Source: an uncultured Clostridia bacterium | GTDB lineage: Bacteria; Bacillota; Clostridia; UBA1381 | Length of the DNA stretch: 25,063 nt | Reading direction: 5' to 3' | Assembly (NCBI GenBank): GCA_934463455.1 | Contig: CAKSJU010000020.1 | Coordinates: forward strand, 1-25,063 | Shown: positions 8,333 through 15,273 of the stretch, in pieces | How the letters are laid out: each line of letters opens with the position of its first letter | Numbering within the stretch: the first letter of the stretch is position 1 | Program-made: the position numbers and the translations under genes | Notes under the pieces: generated by a model | Databases searched by the model: none | What the model was told of the DNA's origin: nothing | What the model saw: only the letters and a program-made list of their open reading frames with translations

Positions 8333-8392
8333 AGTGTTTTTTGCTGGTTAATTGTAAAATGTGAATTTTACAATTAGCTAAGTGTTTTTTGC
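8333..8392. mobile_element. 36-bp palindromic element with 12-bp flanking direct repeats, copy 1
   Basis: Bases 8345-8380 fold into a single hairpin: 16-bp arms (8345-8360 and 8365-8380, inner 12 bp perfect, two G-T pairs further out) and a GTGA loop. The exact 12-mer AGTGTTTTTTGC occurs immediately on each side (8333-8344 and 8381-8392), as expected of a target-site duplication. A second copy of the same length lies at 10989-11024, about 75% identical. It encodes nothing and sits directly upstream of the walR SD. Interpretation as a MITE-like or REP-like element is inference; the repeats themselves are plain in the sequence. Confidence 0.75.
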
Positions 8393-8409
8393 GGAAAGGA
8401 GACAGATTA

Positions 8410-9111
8410 ATGGGACAAAGAAGTGTTTTGATTATAGAGGACGAACAGCCCATAGTAGATATTTTAAAATTTAATCTTGAAAAAGAAGGATATATTGTTT
8501 TTGAAGCAATGGACGGAGTAACCGGATTGGACTATGCGCTGTCGAAATCGCCCGACCTTATATTGCTGGATGTTATGCTTCCCGGCATGGATGGCTTTGA
8601 AATATGCAAAAAGGTGAGAGAAAAATCCTCTGTGCCGATAATAATGCTGACGGCAAGGGATGAAGAGGTTGACAAAGTGCTCGGGTTGGAATTGGGCGCA
8701 GACGATTATATGACAAAACCGTTTTCCATACGTGAGCTGACGGCAAGGGTTAAGGCAAACTTAAGACGTACGGCGGCGGATACAAATCAAACTCCGGTAT
8801 CGGGCGCGGATACAATAGTTTCGGGAGAACTTTCGATAAATACCGAAAGATATGAAGTAAGAAAGCGCGGAGAAGTAATAGAAATTACCCTGCGTGAATT
8901 TGAGCTTTTGAAGTTCCTTGCAATGCAGCCGCAGAAAATTTTCACCCGCGAAACCCTTTTGGAAAAAGTCTGGGGATATGAATATTACGGCGATGTCCGC
9001 ACGGTTGACGTTACCATTCGCCGATTGAGAGAAAAAATAGAAGATGATCCCGGTATGCCGCATTATATCGTTACCAAGCGCGGCGTGGGATATTATTTTA
9101 ACAAAGCGTGA
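8410..9111 (+). CDS. walR: OmpR-family response regulator, WalR/YycF type
   Basis: Cytosolic transcription factor that takes phosphate from WalK and controls cell-wall genes. The 233 residues comprise a receiver domain (acidic pair ED at 10-11, phospho-acceptor D54 in LLDVMLPG, Lys in MTKPFS) and an OmpR-type winged-helix domain (about 130-230; LREFELLKFLA, VWGYEYYGDVRTVDVTIRRLREKIE). ATG at 8410 has AAAGGAG at 8 bases and puts the domain in register; the upstream in-frame extension is unlikely. The WalR assignment rests mainly on the adjacent PAS/HAMP kinase plus yycH and yycI; PhoB/PhoP proteins look similar. A WalR-box match lies downstream at 10901-10917. Confidence 0.93.
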   Translation: MGQRSVLIIEDEQPIVDILKFNLEKEGYIVFEAMDGVTGLDYALSKSPDLILLDVMLPGMDGFEICKKVREKSSVPIIMLTARDEEVDKVLGLELGADDYMTKPFSIRELTARVKANLRRTAADTNQTPVSGADTIVSGELSINTERYEVRKRGEVIEITLREFELLKFLAMQPQKIFTRETLLEKVWGYEYYGDVRTVDVTIRRLREKIEDDPGMPHYIVTKRGVGYYFNKA

Positions 9112-9116
9112 TTTTT

Positions 9117-10877
9117 ATGTTTCGCAGTATTCAGTATAAATTAGTTGTAATATTTGTACTCCTGGTTATTTCGATAACAACGGTTATAGGCTCTTTGCTG
9201 TTGGTTAATATTATCAATTTTTACAACAATGAGTTTACCGTCATGATGGAACAGGTATTCACGGATGATTTTGTAAAAACGCTTGAGGACACCGCAGATT
9301 CGGACAACGGATTTCCGCTTTTGTCCGAAACGATACGCTCGTATATAGGACCTCTGGGAATAGACACCTACAGATTTTATTCTATTTTGGAGGCAGGCGA
9401 CGGCAGAGTGCTTGCTTCGTCGGATTCGGCAAAAAGCCAAAATCTTACAAAGACGGACAATATCATTCTTGCAATGAGCGGCAAACGCGGAAATATGGCA
9501 AATTCTCATAATTCGTATATGGATTATGCGGTTCCGATTATGTCCAAGGACAATAATTTAAAATATATAGTATATGTAAAAGATTCAAAAGAGGAGCTGC
9601 AAAGCATAACCCGTAATATGGCTCTGATTATTCTGCGTGCTTTGATTATAGGTGCGTTGATTGCCATAGTTATAGGGTATCTGCTCAGCAGAACGATAAC
9701 AACCCCGATTATAAATCTGACAAAACGTGCCGAAAGAGTTGCGTCGGGAGAGTTTGATACAATGCCGCTGTCGAAGTCTAATGATGAAATCGGCAGACTG
9801 TCGAATACTTTCCGCGACATGTCGTATTCGCTTCACGGGCTTATTGATGAGGTTAATGCCGAAAAAACAAAGGTGGAAACCATTTTGACGAATATGACCG
9901 ACGGTATTTTGGCCTTTAACTTAAAAGGCGCGCTGATTCATAAAAATCCCGAAGCCGAAAAAATGATTAATACGGAAATTCGCGATTTTGACGCTCTTTT
10001 CGGAGATTTGAAGGCGGATATTTCATTCGGAGATTTGCTCTATATCAGGCAGAAAATGCCTGTTGAAAGACAAATTGAGATAGGCGACAGATTTATAAGA
10101 TTTAATTTTGTTGCTTTTTACATGGATAAAAGACCGAGCGGTATTTTGGTTGTGATGCACGATATAACCAAGCAGGAGAAGCTGGAAATGTCGCGCCGTG
10201 AGTTTGTGGCAAATGTTTCGCATGAGCTTCGTACTCCGCTGACAACCGTTAAATCATATGCGGAAACGCTTGCGGGCATGTCGGAACAGGAAGTTCAGAT
10301 TAAATTTTTGAATACCATAATAAGAGAAACGGACAGAATGACAAGAATAGTAAAGGATTTGCTTACCTTGTCGAGGCTGGATGAAGAAACAGACGCGTTG
10401 CCGCGCAGCGAGGATATTGACCTTGAGGCTTTTGTCGGCGATATTGCCGAAAGACTCAGGATTTCGGCGGAAAAGAAAAATCAAACCCTTGTTTATAAGG
10501 CTTTAAATAAAACGCCGATGTTTCGCTCGGATAAAGATAAGCTGGAGCAGGTGGTTATAAACATAATTTCAAATGCCGTAAAATATACCTCCGCGGGCGG
10601 TAAAATAGAAGTATTTACCGGCCGTTTGTATAATGACCTTTATATTAAAGTGACCGATAACGGAATAGGAATTCCGAAAGAAAATCTGCCGCGTATTTTT
10701 GAAAGATTTTATCGTGTAGATAAGGCGAGAAGCCGCGGTACGGGAGGTACGGGACTCGGTTTGGCGATAGCAAAGCAGATTATGGACGGTCTCGGCGGGC
10801 GTATTTCCATAACCTCGGAATACGGTAAAGGAACGGAGGTTATCATTACAATTCCGATGCAGAGCGGCAATTCGTAA
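9117..10877 (+). CDS. walK: Sensor histidine kinase, WalK/YycG type
   Basis: Membrane kinase that senses cell-envelope state and phosphorylates WalR. Domains in order: first membrane helix (about 5-30), extracellular sensor domain of about 135 residues (Cache/PAS-like by length), second helix (about 168-192), HAMP (about 190-245), cytosolic PAS (about 250-350), HisKA with phospho-acceptor His near residue 369 (NVSHELRTPL), and HATPase with N box INIISNAVKYT, G1 DNGIGIP and G2 GTGLGLAI. Its 586 residues fit WalK. The start may be ATG 9117 (MFRSIQYK, as in homologues) or GTG 9108, which overlaps the walR stop. Neither has a clear SD, so coupling to walR is likely. Confidence 0.93.
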   Translation: MFRSIQYKLVVIFVLLVISITTVIGSLLLVNIINFYNNEFTVMMEQVFTDDFVKTLEDTADSDNGFPLLSETIRSYIGPLGIDTYRFYSILEAGDGRVLASSDSAKSQNLTKTDNIILAMSGKRGNMANSHNSYMDYAVPIMSKDNNLKYIVYVKDSKEELQSITRNMALIILRALIIGALIAIVIGYLLSRTITTPIINLTKRAERVASGEFDTMPLSKSNDEIGRLSNTFRDMSYSLHGLIDEVNAEKTKVETILTNMTDGILAFNLKGALIHKNPEAEKMINTEIRDFDALFGDLKADISFGDLLYIRQKMPVERQIEIGDRFIRFNFVAFYMDKRPSGILVVMHDITKQEKLEMSRREFVANVSHELRTPLTTVKSYAETLAGMSEQEVQIKFLNTIIRETDRMTRIVKDLLTLSRLDEETDALPRSEDIDLEAFVGDIAERLRISAEKKNQTLVYKALNKTPMFRSDKDKLEQVVINIISNAVKYTSAGGKIEVFTGRLYNDLYIKVTDNGIGIPKENLPRIFERFYRVDKARSRGTGGTGLGLAIAKQIMDGLGGRISITSEYGKGTEVIITIPMQSGNS

Positions 10878-10900
10878 ATGTTATTGCATTTTAATTTGGA

Positions 10901-10917
10901 TGTAATTGTATTGTAAC
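10901..10917 (+). promoter_or_regulatory. Perfect match to the WalR box
   Basis: TGTAAT (10901-10906), 5 bases, TGTAAC (10912-10917) matches the established WalR/YycF consensus TGTWAH-N5-TGTWAH at every specified position. It overlaps the -35 region of the promoter for the secreted-protein gene and lies 24 bases past the walK stop. Binding is inferred, but site, spacing and adjacency to walRK agree. Confidence 0.7.
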
Positions 10918-10933
10918 ATCTGTATGTTATAAT
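10906..10933 (+). promoter_or_regulatory. Extended -10 promoter of the secreted-protein gene (and possibly yycHI)
   Basis: TTGTAT (10906-10911), a 16-base spacer, then TATAAT (10928-10933) preceded by TGT, an extended -10. The predicted start is near 10940, giving a leader of about 110 bases that holds a small hairpin and the second palindromic element. Confidence 0.7.
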
Positions 10934-10952
10934 GAATGTATATCAGAAAATA

Positions 10953-10974
10953 AAAAGGACTGTCATAGTCTTTT
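10953..10974 (+). promoter_or_regulatory. Small hairpin in the leader of the secreted-protein gene
   Basis: AAAAGGACT pairs with AGTCTTTT across a GTCAT loop with one bulged G. It starts about 13 bases after the predicted transcription start. The four Us belong to the stem and CG follows, so it is a weak terminator at best. It could stabilise or attenuate the mRNA. Confidence 0.35.
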
Positions 10975-10977
10975 CGT

Positions 10978-11035
10978 ATATGATTTTATAGCTAATTGTA
11001 AAACTAAAGTTTCACAATTAACTAATATGATTAAA
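10978..11035. mobile_element. 36-bp palindromic element with 11-bp imperfect flanking repeats, copy 2
   Basis: Bases 10989-11024 form a second 36-base palindrome. Arms 10993-11005 and 11008-11020 pair with one mismatch, and partial pairing extends to the ends. It shares TAATTGTAAAA, ACAATTA and the CTA end with copy 1 (27 of 36 bases identical). It is flanked by ATATGATTTTA (10978-10988) and ATATGATTAAA (11025-11035), 9 of 11 identical, consistent with an older target-site duplication. It lies between the promoter and the AAAGGAGG SD of the secreted-protein gene. Confidence 0.65.
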
Positions 11036-11052
11036 TAAAGGAGGATTTTTTC

Positions 11053-11511
11053 ATGAAGAAAAAAATCGGCATAATGCTTGCACTTGTTATGATGTTTTCA
11101 ATGTTTGTTCCGACGCTTTCTTTTGCGGCTTACGGAAATACAATGCCGCTCTCGGCAAAAGGCACTTCGGATACTGTAATTTACATAAAGAGACCGGAAT
11201 CACATTCTGCGTCAACCTCGGATCGGACTTACACAATTTCCGCTGTGGGAGCGCAGGGGACGGCCATTAAGATTTATAAATACAATTCTTCTTCGGGAAT
11301 TTGCAATTTGATGAAAAATACTACTTATATAGGTGCCAGCGGTTTCTTCAGCACGGTTGTGACTTTGGATGAAGACAGCAATATTTTTATGGTTTATGCT
11401 CAAAATTCGTCGGGCAGCCAGGTTACGCGGATAGATATTAATAAAATAAGAAAAAGCACCGTAAACAGATTGAAAAGCGTGACCGTTACCATGAAGAACT
11501 TTTTGGGGTAA
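11053..11511 (+). CDS. Small secreted protein with Ig-like pattern inside the walRK-yycHI cluster
   Basis: I do not recognise a named family. The 152 residues begin with a clear Sec signal peptide (MKKK, hydrophobic 5-20, likely cleavage near SFA-A at 25-26). The mature part is Ser/Thr-rich. About residues 58-122 carry the pattern TYTISAVGAQGTAIKIYKYN, then GASGFFSTVVTLDEDSNIFMVYAQNSSG, resembling bacterial Ig-like surface domains. It ends in a basic, possibly amphipathic segment (NKIRKSTVNRLKSVTVTMKN). There is one cysteine (C84) and no LPXTG or lipobox, so it is probably released or bound non-covalently to the wall. It has a strong SD (AAAGGAGG, 8 bases), its own promoter and a WalR-box match; yycH follows immediately. 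Inference: a WalR-regulated envelope protein. Confidence 0.85.
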   Translation: MKKKIGIMLALVMMFSMFVPTLSFAAYGNTMPLSAKGTSDTVIYIKRPESHSASTSDRTYTISAVGAQGTAIKIYKYNSSSGICNLMKNTTYIGASGFFSTVVTLDEDSNIFMVYAQNSSGSQVTRIDINKIRKSTVNRLKSVTVTMKNFLG

Positions 11512-11520
11512 TTGAAAATC

Positions 11521-12921
11521 ATGAGCAGAGAACGAATTAAAAGTCTTGTACTTGCGGTTTTGGTCATGATTAACTTTGTTTTGGGTTCTAAAATACTTAA
11601 CGAAAAAAAATTATGGCCTTACGGCTATAATTTTTTTGCTTTTATAGAGAATACCGACATATACAAGGCGGTTAAAAATAATAATAAAGCGGTTACCAAA
11701 ACACATATCACGATGCCGCAGCAGATATTTGTAAACACCGGAGATCAAACATCGAGAATTTTGCTGAGACCGGACAATGCTCTGTTCTCGCAGGTATATT
11801 CCGCTTCTGCCGAAACGCTTGTATCGGCACTTCGCACGGGCAGTAAAAATATTCGTCCTGCGGATAAAGAGGAATGGGTGTCTGCGCTTAACGGAAAATC
11901 GCTGTATTTTTGTTATGCAACAGAATATGATACAAAATTGTTCGGTGAATTTTTTACGTCCGATTCGTCCGACTTGTCGGAATTTGTAAATTCGTTTTCC
12001 GAGGTTATAATAACGGCTGAAAAGAAAGTATTTTTTGAAGATTATACAACGGGACGGTTTTATTCTGCGGTTTCGGGAGCGTCAACAAAGGAAATATCGG
12101 CGGAAATCGATAAGATGAAGAATGAAACTGGCGGCGAGATAATCAACTATTCGGTTGAGCTTAAATTTGATGAGTCCCTTGGAGGTCAAACAGCGACTCT
12201 TGCGGCGACCGCGCCGGTATACTCAACACCGGTTGCGCTGCCGGCGGTAAGAGCCGTCAATCCGCTTATAGGAATAAGCGGAGGTTTGGATTCGGAGGTT
12301 ACGGAAAAAATATTATCAGTTTTTAAAATAAATTCCGGTAATGTGCGCAGTTATCCGGAAACGGACGGAACTCTTGTTTTTGTGGAGAATAACGGAATTC
12401 TAAAAATTCATCCGGGCGGTGCGCTGGAATATCAATCCACGGCAAGCGGAGGATTTTCGCTTTCGGCAGATAATTCTTATGTCGATACGGTTATTGCTTT
12501 GGCTAACTTCACCGATAAAATTTCCGCCGCGGCGGGAACGGAAAGTGATTTTTATATTTCTAATAAGCTTTCCGAAAAAAACCCGGATGTAACTTTTGAT
12601 TGCCGAATTGGCGGAGTTCCCGTAAAAACGGATTTGTACGGTGCGCAAAATGCGGTAAGCGCCGAGATAAAAAACGGTGCGCTTATAAGATATAAACAGA
12701 TTTTAAGACGGTATGTCCCCGATGAAACGGATATTTTCACCCTTCAGCCGTTCATAACCGCACTTGACAATGCGGCGGAAAAGTATTCGAAGGATATGAG
12801 AAGTGTTGAAATACAAAATATATATCCTGTGTATACCGATGACGGAACAAAGACTTTTTATACGGCTGACTGGTATGCACAAATAAGAAGCATAGAGCTG
12901 GGCGGGGAGGGAGTTCGATGA
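11521..12921 (+). CDS. yycH: YycH-family regulator of WalK
   Basis: Single-pass membrane protein with a large extracytoplasmic part. In Bacillus YycH pairs with YycI to modulate WalK at the membrane. The chosen start gives 466 residues beginning MSRERIKSLVLAVLVMINFVLG, the usual YycH opening: a short basic stretch then one membrane helix (about 8-24). The remaining residues are exported and diverged, as in this family. A TTG at 11512 in the same frame is an alternative start, directly after the preceding stop. The only SD-like sequence is GGGG at 11505-11508, so coupling is likely. It overlaps yycI by 4 bases. The call rests on the N-terminal pattern, length and place between walK and yycI. 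Confidence 0.85.
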   Translation: MSRERIKSLVLAVLVMINFVLGSKILNEKKLWPYGYNFFAFIENTDIYKAVKNNNKAVTKTHITMPQQIFVNTGDQTSRILLRPDNALFSQVYSASAETLVSALRTGSKNIRPADKEEWVSALNGKSLYFCYATEYDTKLFGEFFTSDSSDLSEFVNSFSEVIITAEKKVFFEDYTTGRFYSAVSGASTKEISAEIDKMKNETGGEIINYSVELKFDESLGGQTATLAATAPVYSTPVALPAVRAVNPLIGISGGLDSEVTEKILSVFKINSGNVRSYPETDGTLVFVENNGILKIHPGGALEYQSTASGGFSLSADNSYVDTVIALANFTDKISAAAGTESDFYISNKLSEKNPDVTFDCRIGGVPVKTDLYGAQNAVSAEIKNGALIRYKQILRRYVPDETDIFTLQPFITALDNAAEKYSKDMRSVEIQNIYPVYTDDGTKTFYTADWYAQIRSIELGGEGVR

Positions 12922-13751
12922 ATTGGAGCAGAGCAAAGACAATATTGATAATTTTCTTCATATGTACAAATATTTTTCTCCTTTTTATTCTTTTGTTTTT
13001 TATGGACAGTACCCCGCGGGTTTCGGAAGAAATTGCTGCATCAACGGTACAGATTTTAAAGGCAAACGGTATAGACGCGGATGAAAAACTGCTTATGCAG
13101 AAAAATGAGCCGGTATATATTCCGGAGGCGGAGAACATCGTAAAAAACAGAAAAGAATTTGCCGAAACCCTTTTGGGAAGTGAATTGAAAGAGGTGTCGG
13201 ACGACTTTTATTCGGGAAGCAAAGGAACGGTATCGTTTGACGGAGACAGATTTGAGTTTTTGCCCGTTTCGGGATTTATGAAAAGTGAGATAAAGTCGTC
13301 CTATGCACAAAATTCTTCGGGATTGCAGGCGAATATTGTTTCTCTTCTCGGAATTTTCGATACCGACCTGGTTTTTAAAACAAAAGAAGAAAACGGAGTA
13401 TATTTTCTCAATATATCAAGAAAAAAGGGAAATATGCAGTATTTTTGCTGCTCGGCTGATGTTGAATATTCAAATGAGGGAATAAAAAAAATAAGCGGCA
13501 TCTGGTTTAGAGAAAAAGGACGAAAACAGCAGCTTGCGGAACAAAAACCGATTACGGGACTTATGATTGATTATATCGGCGCAAAGGAAAATACCGGGGA
13601 GAAAAAAACAGTTGCGGATATTGTATCGGGGTACTGCATCCCGGAGGACGGAAAGTATCATGAGAAGATTTTTCTTACTCCGTGCATAGGTTTATTTTTC
13701 ACTGACGGACAGATGTACTATATAAATTCAGCGGAACAATCACTTTATTAA
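12918..13751 (+). CDS. yycI: YycI-family regulator of WalK
   Basis: Partner of YycH: one membrane helix and an exported domain that contacts WalK. The 277 residues open with MNWSRAKTILIIFFICTNIFLLFILL, closely matching the characteristic YycI start (Trp-Ser-x-x-Lys-Thr followed by a long hydrophobic helix). The exported part is of typical length. The ATG overlaps the yycH stop (ATGA) and is preceded by GGGGAGGG. This is the last gene of the cluster: the MBL-fold walJ/yycJ and htrA seen next in many Bacilli are absent, and livK follows behind its own promoter. No convincing terminator was found after it. Confidence 0.92.
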   Translation: MNWSRAKTILIIFFICTNIFLLFILLFFMDSTPRVSEEIAASTVQILKANGIDADEKLLMQKNEPVYIPEAENIVKNRKEFAETLLGSELKEVSDDFYSGSKGTVSFDGDRFEFLPVSGFMKSEIKSSYAQNSSGLQANIVSLLGIFDTDLVFKTKEENGVYFLNISRKKGNMQYFCCSADVEYSNEGIKKISGIWFREKGRKQQLAEQKPITGLMIDYIGAKENTGEKKTVADIVSGYCIPEDGKYHEKIFLTPCIGLFFTDGQMYYINSAEQSLY

Positions 13752-13774
13752 GAATGTTTTTGAGGTATTTTATA

Positions 13775-13793
13775 TATTTTTTTCAAAAAAATA
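13775..13793. repeat. A/T-only palindrome between yycI and livK
   Basis: TATTTTTTT, C, AAAAAAATA: 9-base arms around one base, about 25 bases past the yycI stop. The tight centre and the lack of a following U run make it a poor terminator. It lies just upstream of the livK -35 and may act as an A-tract/UP region. Confidence 0.4.
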
Positions 13794-13804
13794 ACAAAAA
13801 AATA

Positions 13805-13833
13805 TTGCAAAATAGGATAATTTGTATTATAAT
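13805..13833 (+). promoter_or_regulatory. Sigma-A promoter of livK
   Basis: TTGCAA (13805-13810), a 17-base spacer, TATAAT (13828-13833), followed by a leader of about 40 bases ending in the SD AGGAGGAG. The strong promoter and SD fit an abundant binding lipoprotein. Confidence 0.8.
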
Positions 13834-13878
13834 TAGTATATTGAGTAAAATCAATAAAATTTAGGAGGAGATTTTTTT

Positions 13879-15081
13879 ATGAAAAAAATTATTACGACAG
13901 CACTTTCTTTAGCACTCATGGTTACAGGTCTTACAGCCTGCGGAAGCAATAACAATGCTTCGAACGAAGCTGACGGAGATGTTATCAAAATCGGTGTTTT
14001 TGAGCCGACAACAGGTGAAAACGGCGGCGGCGGAGTTCAAGAAGTTCTCGGTGCACGCTACGCAAATTCTATCAGAAGCACAGCTAAGGTAGGAGATAAA
14101 GAGTACAAAATTCAATTGGTTGAAGTAGATAACCAATCGGATAAATCTGCTGCTGTTACAGCGGCACAGAGCTTGGTATCGAGCGGTGTTAAGGCTGTTA
14201 TCGGTTCTTACGGATCGGGTGTTTCGATTGCGGCAGGCTCAACATTTAAAGATGCAAAAATTCCGGCAGTAGGCTGCTCCTGCACAAATCCGCAGGTTAC
14301 CGCAGGAAATGATTATTATTTCAGAGTTTGCTTCCTTGACCCGTTCCAGGGTACTGTTATGGCAAACTATGCCGGCGTAACAAAGGGCTGCAAAACAGCT
14401 GCTGTTATCAGCCAAAACGGTGATGACTATTCGACAGGTCTTGCAAACTACTTTAAAAAAGCATATCAGGGCGAAATCGTTTACGAAGGTACATATAACA
14501 CAAACGAATCAGACTTTAACGCTATATTGACAGCGGCAAAAGCTAAAAATCCTGAAGTAATCTTCTGCCCGTCGTCAATCGCGACAGCAGGTCTTGTTAT
14601 CAAACAAGCAAGAGAGCTCGGAATTACTTGCCCGATTATGGCAGGCGATACTTGGGAAAATGAAACAATTATTGCAAATGCCGGTGCTGAAAACTGCGAA
14701 GGTGTAACATTCTCAACATTCTTTGATGAAAATGACCCGACAGCGGCAGATTTCGTAAACGGCTTTAAAACATATTTGAACAGCGATGCTAAAAATATTA
14801 CATTAAACGGCGGCTCGGACGGTGTTGCGGCTGTATCTGCACTGGGATTTGATTCTTATAATGTAGTAATCGATGCAATCGAAGCAGCAGGTTCTACCGA
14901 TACAACAGCTATCCGTGACGCTTTGGCACAGCTTAAAACAACAGGAGTTACCGGAGACCTTTCATTTGATGAAAACGGTGACGCAAACAAAACAATGGCT
15001 TATGTAAAAACAGTTAAAGACGGTAAATTCAAATTTATCGGAACACAAAGTACAGACGGTAAATTCAACGCTGTTGAATAA
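13879..15081 (+). CDS. livK: Branched-chain amino acid ABC transporter, substrate-binding lipoprotein
   Basis: Extracellular lipid-anchored protein that captures leucine, isoleucine, valine or related ligands and delivers them to LivHM. The 400 residues start with a lipoprotein signal (MKKIITTALSLALMVTGLTAC, lipobox LTAC, lipidated Cys near 21) and a short Asn/Ser-rich linker. A periplasmic-binding type I fold follows (IKIGVFEPTTGENGGGG, VSSGVKAVIGSYGSGVSIAA, the GDDYSTGLANYFKK region and the C-terminal ...IRDALAQLKTTGVTGDLSFDENGD). The SD AGGAGGAG precedes the ATG. It is first in livKHMGF but separated from livH by 192 bases with strong hairpins, which may hold its mRNA at a higher level. 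Exact ligand cannot be read from sequence. Confidence 0.94.
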   Translation: MKKIITTALSLALMVTGLTACGSNNNASNEADGDVIKIGVFEPTTGENGGGGVQEVLGARYANSIRSTAKVGDKEYKIQLVEVDNQSDKSAAVTAAQSLVSSGVKAVIGSYGSGVSIAAGSTFKDAKIPAVGCSCTNPQVTAGNDYYFRVCFLDPFQGTVMANYAGVTKGCKTAAVISQNGDDYSTGLANYFKKAYQGEIVYEGTYNTNESDFNAILTAAKAKNPEVIFCPSSIATAGLVIKQARELGITCPIMAGDTWENETIIANAGAENCEGVTFSTFFDENDPTAADFVNGFKTYLNSDAKNITLNGGSDGVAAVSALGFDSYNVVIDAIEAAGSTDTTAIRDALAQLKTTGVTGDLSFDENGDANKTMAYVKTVKDGKFKFIGTQSTDGKFNAVE

Positions 15082-15098
15082 TTATCAGCGCAGAGATT

Positions 15099-15126
15099 GG
15101 GAAACTGCCGAATAAGGCGGTTTCCC
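15099..15126 (+). terminator. Strong hairpin between livK and livH (partial terminator or mRNA stabiliser)
   Basis: GGGAAACTGCC (15099-15109) pairs with GGCGGTTTCCC (15116-15126): 11 pairs, one of them T-G, with a GAATAA loop. CTCTTTG follows, a weak U run. It begins 17 bases after the livK stop, a typical place for a leaky terminator or 3'-end protector that lets the binding protein exceed the permease. Confidence 0.6.
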
Positions 15127-15207
15127 CTCTTTGAAGCCGAAGCTTTTCGCGGCAAAAAAACGTTTTGGGGCGTATTTGCTTGGTTTTTATGTCTTAAAAC
15201 AGTTTTA

Positions 15208-15226
15208 AAGCCGAGAGCGGCGGCTT
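15208..15226 (+). terminator. Second hairpin with U-rich tail upstream of livH
   Basis: AAGCCG (15208-15213) and CGGCTT (15221-15226) are perfect 6-bp arms with a 7-base loop, followed by ATTTTAATTT. It resembles a short intrinsic terminator or attenuator 47 bases before livH. No clear separate livH promoter was found. Confidence 0.45.
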
Positions 15227-15273
15227 ATTTTAATTTATATGAGCGATAATTCACAAGGGGGAATAAAAAATCC

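Larger units (their letters stand above)
8114..8409. other. Divergent intergenic region between ftsK and walR
   Basis: A 296-base A/T-rich spacer with no credible gene. It holds a minus-strand promoter for ftsK, a plus-strand promoter for walR, a leader of about 120 bases with a GC-rich self-complementary patch (TGCGCGGCGCA near 8310-8320), a palindromic insertion-like element, and the walR SD. Confidence 0.8.

Noticed and set aside
13752..13804. Intrinsic terminator after yycI.
   Set aside because: The only palindrome is A/T-only with a one-base centre and is followed by ACAAAAAA, not a U run.
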